Below are positions 60,944-64,000 of a stretch of 64,000 bases of DNA, piece after piece; within the stretch, counting starts at the first letter, position 1; every line of letters starts with the position of its first letter. A model generated the notes under the pieces. The model searched no databases, was not told the origin of the DNA, and worked only from the letters and a program-made list of their open reading frames with translations. Position numbers and translations under genes: made by a program. The DNA comes from Bacillota bacterium (GTDB taxonomy: Bacteria; Bacillota; Clostridia; Lachnospirales; Lachnospiraceae): NCBI GenBank assembly GCA_023435895.1, contig JAEZLH010000017.1:682001-746000 (forward strand), in the 5' to 3' direction.

Positions 60944-63406
60944 ATGAACAAAGAAACTATAAAAATCAGTGGTATGACTTGTGCCGCATGCGCACAGCGT
61001 GTACAGAAGGCAGTCGGTAAGCTGGAGGGTGTAATAGAGGCAAATGTAAATCTTGCTACAGAAAAGCTTTCTGTAGAATTTGATGATAAAATTACATCGG
61101 TTGAAGCGGTGAAAGAAACCGTAGTAAAAACAGGTTATGGGGTCATTGAAGAAAGTACGTCAAATCAAGTCATCCTTCCAATCGGAGGAATGACCTGTGC
61201 GGCTTGTTCCCAAAGAGTAGAAAAAGCAATTGCCAAGTTGGACGGTGTAAATAAGGTTTCAGTTAATCTGGCAACAGAAAAGGCCACTGTAGAATATGAT
61301 GTTCATAAGATTAAGTTATCAGCCATTAAAGCTTGTGTGGAAGACATCGGCTATAAGGTGCTTGATATCGATAAATCCAATGTAGATGAAGATAGAATCC
61401 GAAAACAAAAAGAAATTAAGACATTATGGACAAAATTTACCGTAGCGGCTATCTTTGGTCTTCCGTTACTCTATTTTGCAATGGCACCTATGATTCCCTG
61501 GTTGTCACTGCCGATACCCGGCGCGATTGCACCCATGAACTATCCTCTAAGATATGCATTAATGCAGATCACTTTAGTAATCCCGATTATTATTGCAGGT
61601 TATCGATTCTATACAGTAGGTTTTAAAGCGCTGATTCAAAGAAGTCCTAATATGGATTCGTTGGTGGCAATTGGTACATCCGCAGCAATCTTATTCAGTA
61701 TTTATAATACCGTTCGTATTATCAATGGACATTTTATGGCGGTGGATGGCTTATATTTTGAAACTGCAGGTGTTATTATTGTACTGATCCTGCTAGGTAA
61801 ATCTCTGGAAGCTGTCTCCAAAGGAAAGACTTCGGAAGCAATCAAAAAGCTGATGGGTCTTGCTCCAAAGACTGCAACAGTGCTGGAGAATGGACAGGAG
61901 ATTGAAGTTCCGATTGATGAAGTAGAACTGGATCAGATTGTACTGGTAAAACCGGGTGAGAAGATTCCGGTGGATGGTATTGTAATCGAAGGTAATACTT
62001 CGGTAGATGAAGCGATGTTAACCGGTGAGAGTATGCCGGTGGATAAAAAAATAGGCGATAAGGTATACGCTGCAAGTATTAATAAGAATGGTTTAATAAA
62101 ATTTAAAGTAACCAAGGTGGGTAGCGATACCGCTTTGGCTCAAATTATAAAACTTGTTGAGGATGCGCAGAGCTCTAAGGCACCGATTGCTCAAATGGCG
62201 GATGTTGTATCCGGTTATTTCGTTCCGATTGTTTGCGGGCTGGCATTATTAGCTTTCTTAGCTTGGTTCTTAACCGGTCAATCACTTGCATTTTCCATTA
62301 CAATCTTTATCTCAGTACTGGTTATTGCATGTCCCTGTGCCCTTGGACTTGCTACTCCCACCGCAATTATGGTAGGAACCGGTAAAGGTGCGGAGAACGG
62401 CATTCTGATTAAAGGCGGAGAAGCACTTGAAACAACCCATAAGATCAACACAATTGTTTTTGATAAAACAGGTACAATTACAGAGGGTAAGCCAGATATT
62501 ACCGATGTAATAACGGCATCTGATATGGCGAGAGATCGATTGCTGCAGCTTGCAGCCTCCGCCGAAAAAGGCTCTGAGCATCCCCTTGGTGAAGCAATCG
62601 TAAGAGGGGCAGAAAAAGAGGGAATTGAATTTAAACCAGTGGATCAGTTTGAAGCAATTCCGGGACATGGAATTGAAGTGGTGATTGAAGGCTTAACCAT
62701 ATTAATCGGTAACAGAAAACTGATGGATGACAGAAAAATCTCTCTGGAAGGCTTAGAGAATAAATCAGACGAATTGGCATTGGAAGGAAAAACTCCCATG
62801 TATGTTGCAACAGAAAATCAGCTTGCAGGTATTATCGCTGTTGCAGATGTGGTAAAAGAGAGCAGTGCTAAGGCAATTAAGAAGTTAAGATCAATGGGAA
62901 TTGAAGTAGCAATGATTACCGGTGATAATCAGAAGACTGCTCAGGCGATTGCAAAACAAGTAGGCATTGATCGAGTATTAGCAGAAGTATTACCGCAGGA
63001 TAAATCCAATGAAGTGAAGAAGCTACAGGCAGAAGGACTTAAAGTGTGCATGGTGGGTGACGGAATTAACGATGCCCCTGCACTGGTTCAGGCAGACGTT
63101 GGAATTGCAATCGGCTCGGGTACCGATGTTGCTATGGAATCCGCTGACATTGTATTAATGAAGAGCGACCTGATGGATGTTCCGACCGCTATTAACCTCA
63201 GCAAGAGTACAATCCGCAATATTAAACAAAATTTATTCTGGGCATTTGGATATAATGTAGCCGGAATTCCGATCGCAGCAGGTATTTTACATCTTTTTGG
63301 AGGACCATTACTTAACCCGATTTTTGCAGCGGCAGCAATGGCTTTCAGTTCTGTTTCGGTTGTATCCAATGCGTTACGCTTAAAGAACTTTAAAGCATAT
63401 CATTAA
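60944..63406 (+). CDS. copA: Copper-translocating P-type ATPase CopA
   Basis: This 820-residue P1B-1 ATPase has two N-terminal HMA domains, each with GMTCAAC (first Cys pair at residues 13 and 16), eight membrane segments and the metal-site motif ACPCALGLATP. The actuator TGES, phosphorylation motif FDKTGTIT, SEHPLG (HP locus) and GDGINDAPAL are all intact. It exports Cu(I) from the cytoplasm using ATP. It is third in the operon after the HMA-SafE fusion and DUF2318 genes. No CsoR or CopY gene lies in the window. AGGAGGT precedes the ATG. Confidence 0.96.
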   Translation: MNKETIKISGMTCAACAQRVQKAVGKLEGVIEANVNLATEKLSVEFDDKITSVEAVKETVVKTGYGVIEESTSNQVILPIGGMTCAACSQRVEKAIAKLDGVNKVSVNLATEKATVEYDVHKIKLSAIKACVEDIGYKVLDIDKSNVDEDRIRKQKEIKTLWTKFTVAAIFGLPLLYFAMAPMIPWLSLPIPGAIAPMNYPLRYALMQITLVIPIIIAGYRFYTVGFKALIQRSPNMDSLVAIGTSAAILFSIYNTVRIINGHFMAVDGLYFETAGVIIVLILLGKSLEAVSKGKTSEAIKKLMGLAPKTATVLENGQEIEVPIDEVELDQIVLVKPGEKIPVDGIVIEGNTSVDEAMLTGESMPVDKKIGDKVYAASINKNGLIKFKVTKVGSDTALAQIIKLVEDAQSSKAPIAQMADVVSGYFVPIVCGLALLAFLAWFLTGQSLAFSITIFISVLVIACPCALGLATPTAIMVGTGKGAENGILIKGGEALETTHKINTIVFDKTGTITEGKPDITDVITASDMARDRLLQLAASAEKGSEHPLGEAIVRGAEKEGIEFKPVDQFEAIPGHGIEVVIEGLTILIGNRKLMDDRKISLEGLENKSDELALEGKTPMYVATENQLAGIIAVADVVKESSAKAIKKLRSMGIEVAMITGDNQKTAQAIAKQVGIDRVLAEVLPQDKSNEVKKLQAEGLKVCMVGDGINDAPALVQADVGIAIGSGTDVAMESADIVLMKSDLMDVPTAINLSKSTIRNIKQNLFWAFGYNVAGIPIAAGILHLFGGPLLNPIFAAAAMAFSSVSVVSNALRLKNFKAYH

Positions 63407-63481
63407 GGAAATATAAAAGTATGAAAGCGGTTAGGACGGACATTCGTGCCTGACATACTGTTGGAAAGAGGTATACGATAA

Positions 63482-64000
63482 ATGAAGAAAATATTAATTT
63501 TAGCAATATTTCTGGTCACCGTAATCAGCTTTAGCGGATGCGGTAAGCTGGACGTGATTCGCGACTATTCCATTAATTCCTTTGATAAAGTTCTTGGATT
63601 GTCAGCAGATAGATTAAAGGAGGATGTGCCGTCAGCTACCTGGTCAATCGGGGCGCCTGATAATACCGCTCGCTTTGTATGGAGTAAGGATAACAGTGCA
63701 ACGGACTTAGATGCATATCTTGAGACGGATTTAAAACCCTTTGTGGATGCAGGACTTGATGTAACAAAACTACCGGAAGGAACGGTGGTCGGAGATAAGC
63801 TTATATTAGGTACGGATTTGGGATCGGAGAAACCTGACGTGCAGAAAGGCTCTTCCGCATTAGATACCTATAAGGAAATGGTGAACTTAAATCGTAAGCA
63901 TTTGAAGTATCACGGAACACTTGACCACTTTGGAATTGACCTGGATAATGGTAATGTATTTGAATGGGCGAAAACTACTTCTACGAACGACAAGGATATT
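63482..64000 (+). CDS. Lipoprotein of unknown function (3' end beyond the window)
   Basis: An open frame from the ATG at 63482 continues past base 64000, so at least 173 residues are present and the C-terminus is missing. The N-terminus is a lipoprotein signal (MKKILILAIFLVTVISFSGC), with the lipid Cys in FSGC. The mature part is mixed alpha/beta with no motif I recognise. It follows copA by 75 bp with only a weak AAGAGG site, and may be the fourth gene of the copper operon. Confidence 0.7.
   Translation, partial: MKKILILAIFLVTVISFSGCGKLDVIRDYSINSFDKVLGLSADRLKEDVPSATWSIGAPDNTARFVWSKDNSATDLDAYLETDLKPFVDAGLDVTKLPEGTVVGDKLILGTDLGSEKPDVQKGSSALDTYKEMVNLNRKHLKYHGTLDHFGIDLDNGNVFEWAKTTSTNDKDI

Overview
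The window is A+T-rich bacterial DNA from a Gram-positive, anaerobic, probably spore-forming member of the Clostridia, most likely a Lachnospiraceae-type genome. The evidence is a pyruvate:ferredoxin oxidoreductase, an NfnAB-type ferredoxin/NADP(H) enzyme pair, DUF5688 and DUF6774 proteins, an SpoVB-like flippase, strong AGGAGG ribosome binding sites and many U-tailed intrinsic terminators. Species-level identity cannot be read from the sequence.

1-3.4 kb looks like the right end of an integrated element. It holds a phage/ICE-type sigma factor, an Abi_2/AbiF-type HEPN RNase gene flanked on both sides by small structured-RNA-like transcription units, a DUF4160 protein, two small orphan genes, paired 9-bp repeats and a 3' half of tRNA-Thr(CGT) that looks like an attR site. 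The intact tRNA and the integrase should lie left of base 1.

3.5-16 kb is core and accessory chromosome: a DegV protein, two tandem membrane-anchored serpins, a two-component system next to a nitrate/taurine-type ABC transporter with no binding protein, an isochorismatase-like hydrolase and a three-gene ABC-2 exporter. 16-19 kb carries a two-gene radical-SAM/TIGR03915 predicted DNA repair module. Its promoter is bracketed by two LexA-like boxes, and the module is flanked by inverted copies of a short dispersed repeat.

19-30 kb has small lipoprotein, HAD-GNAT fusion, CYTH and HD-domain genes, the nfnA-nfnB pair, a GGDEF-EAL protein, a DUF5688 protein, a degenerate pseudogene and a 25-bp tandem array. 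30-40 kb has the PFOR gene with a large leader hairpin, tRNA-Arg(CCG), secreted and small helical proteins, an RluF-type pseudouridine synthase with a long repetitive tail, and an NAD-dependent DNA ligase.

40-47 kb is one giant sortase-anchored surface protein with a vWA domain and ten ~92-residue repeats. 47-58 kb holds metA, a PAS-GGDEF cyclase, an SpoVB/MurJ-like flippase, the iscR-nifS-iscU-mnmA sulfur-trafficking operon, and rqcH with a PHP phosphatase. 58-64 kb has a 206-bp MITE with 8-bp target duplications, followed by a copper-handling operon (HMA-SafE-cupredoxin fusion, DUF2318 protein, CopA) and a truncated lipoprotein gene at the window edge.

The best candidates for an under-described system are the AbiF gene with its paired RNA-like elements, and the apparently SOS-controlled radical-SAM repair module.
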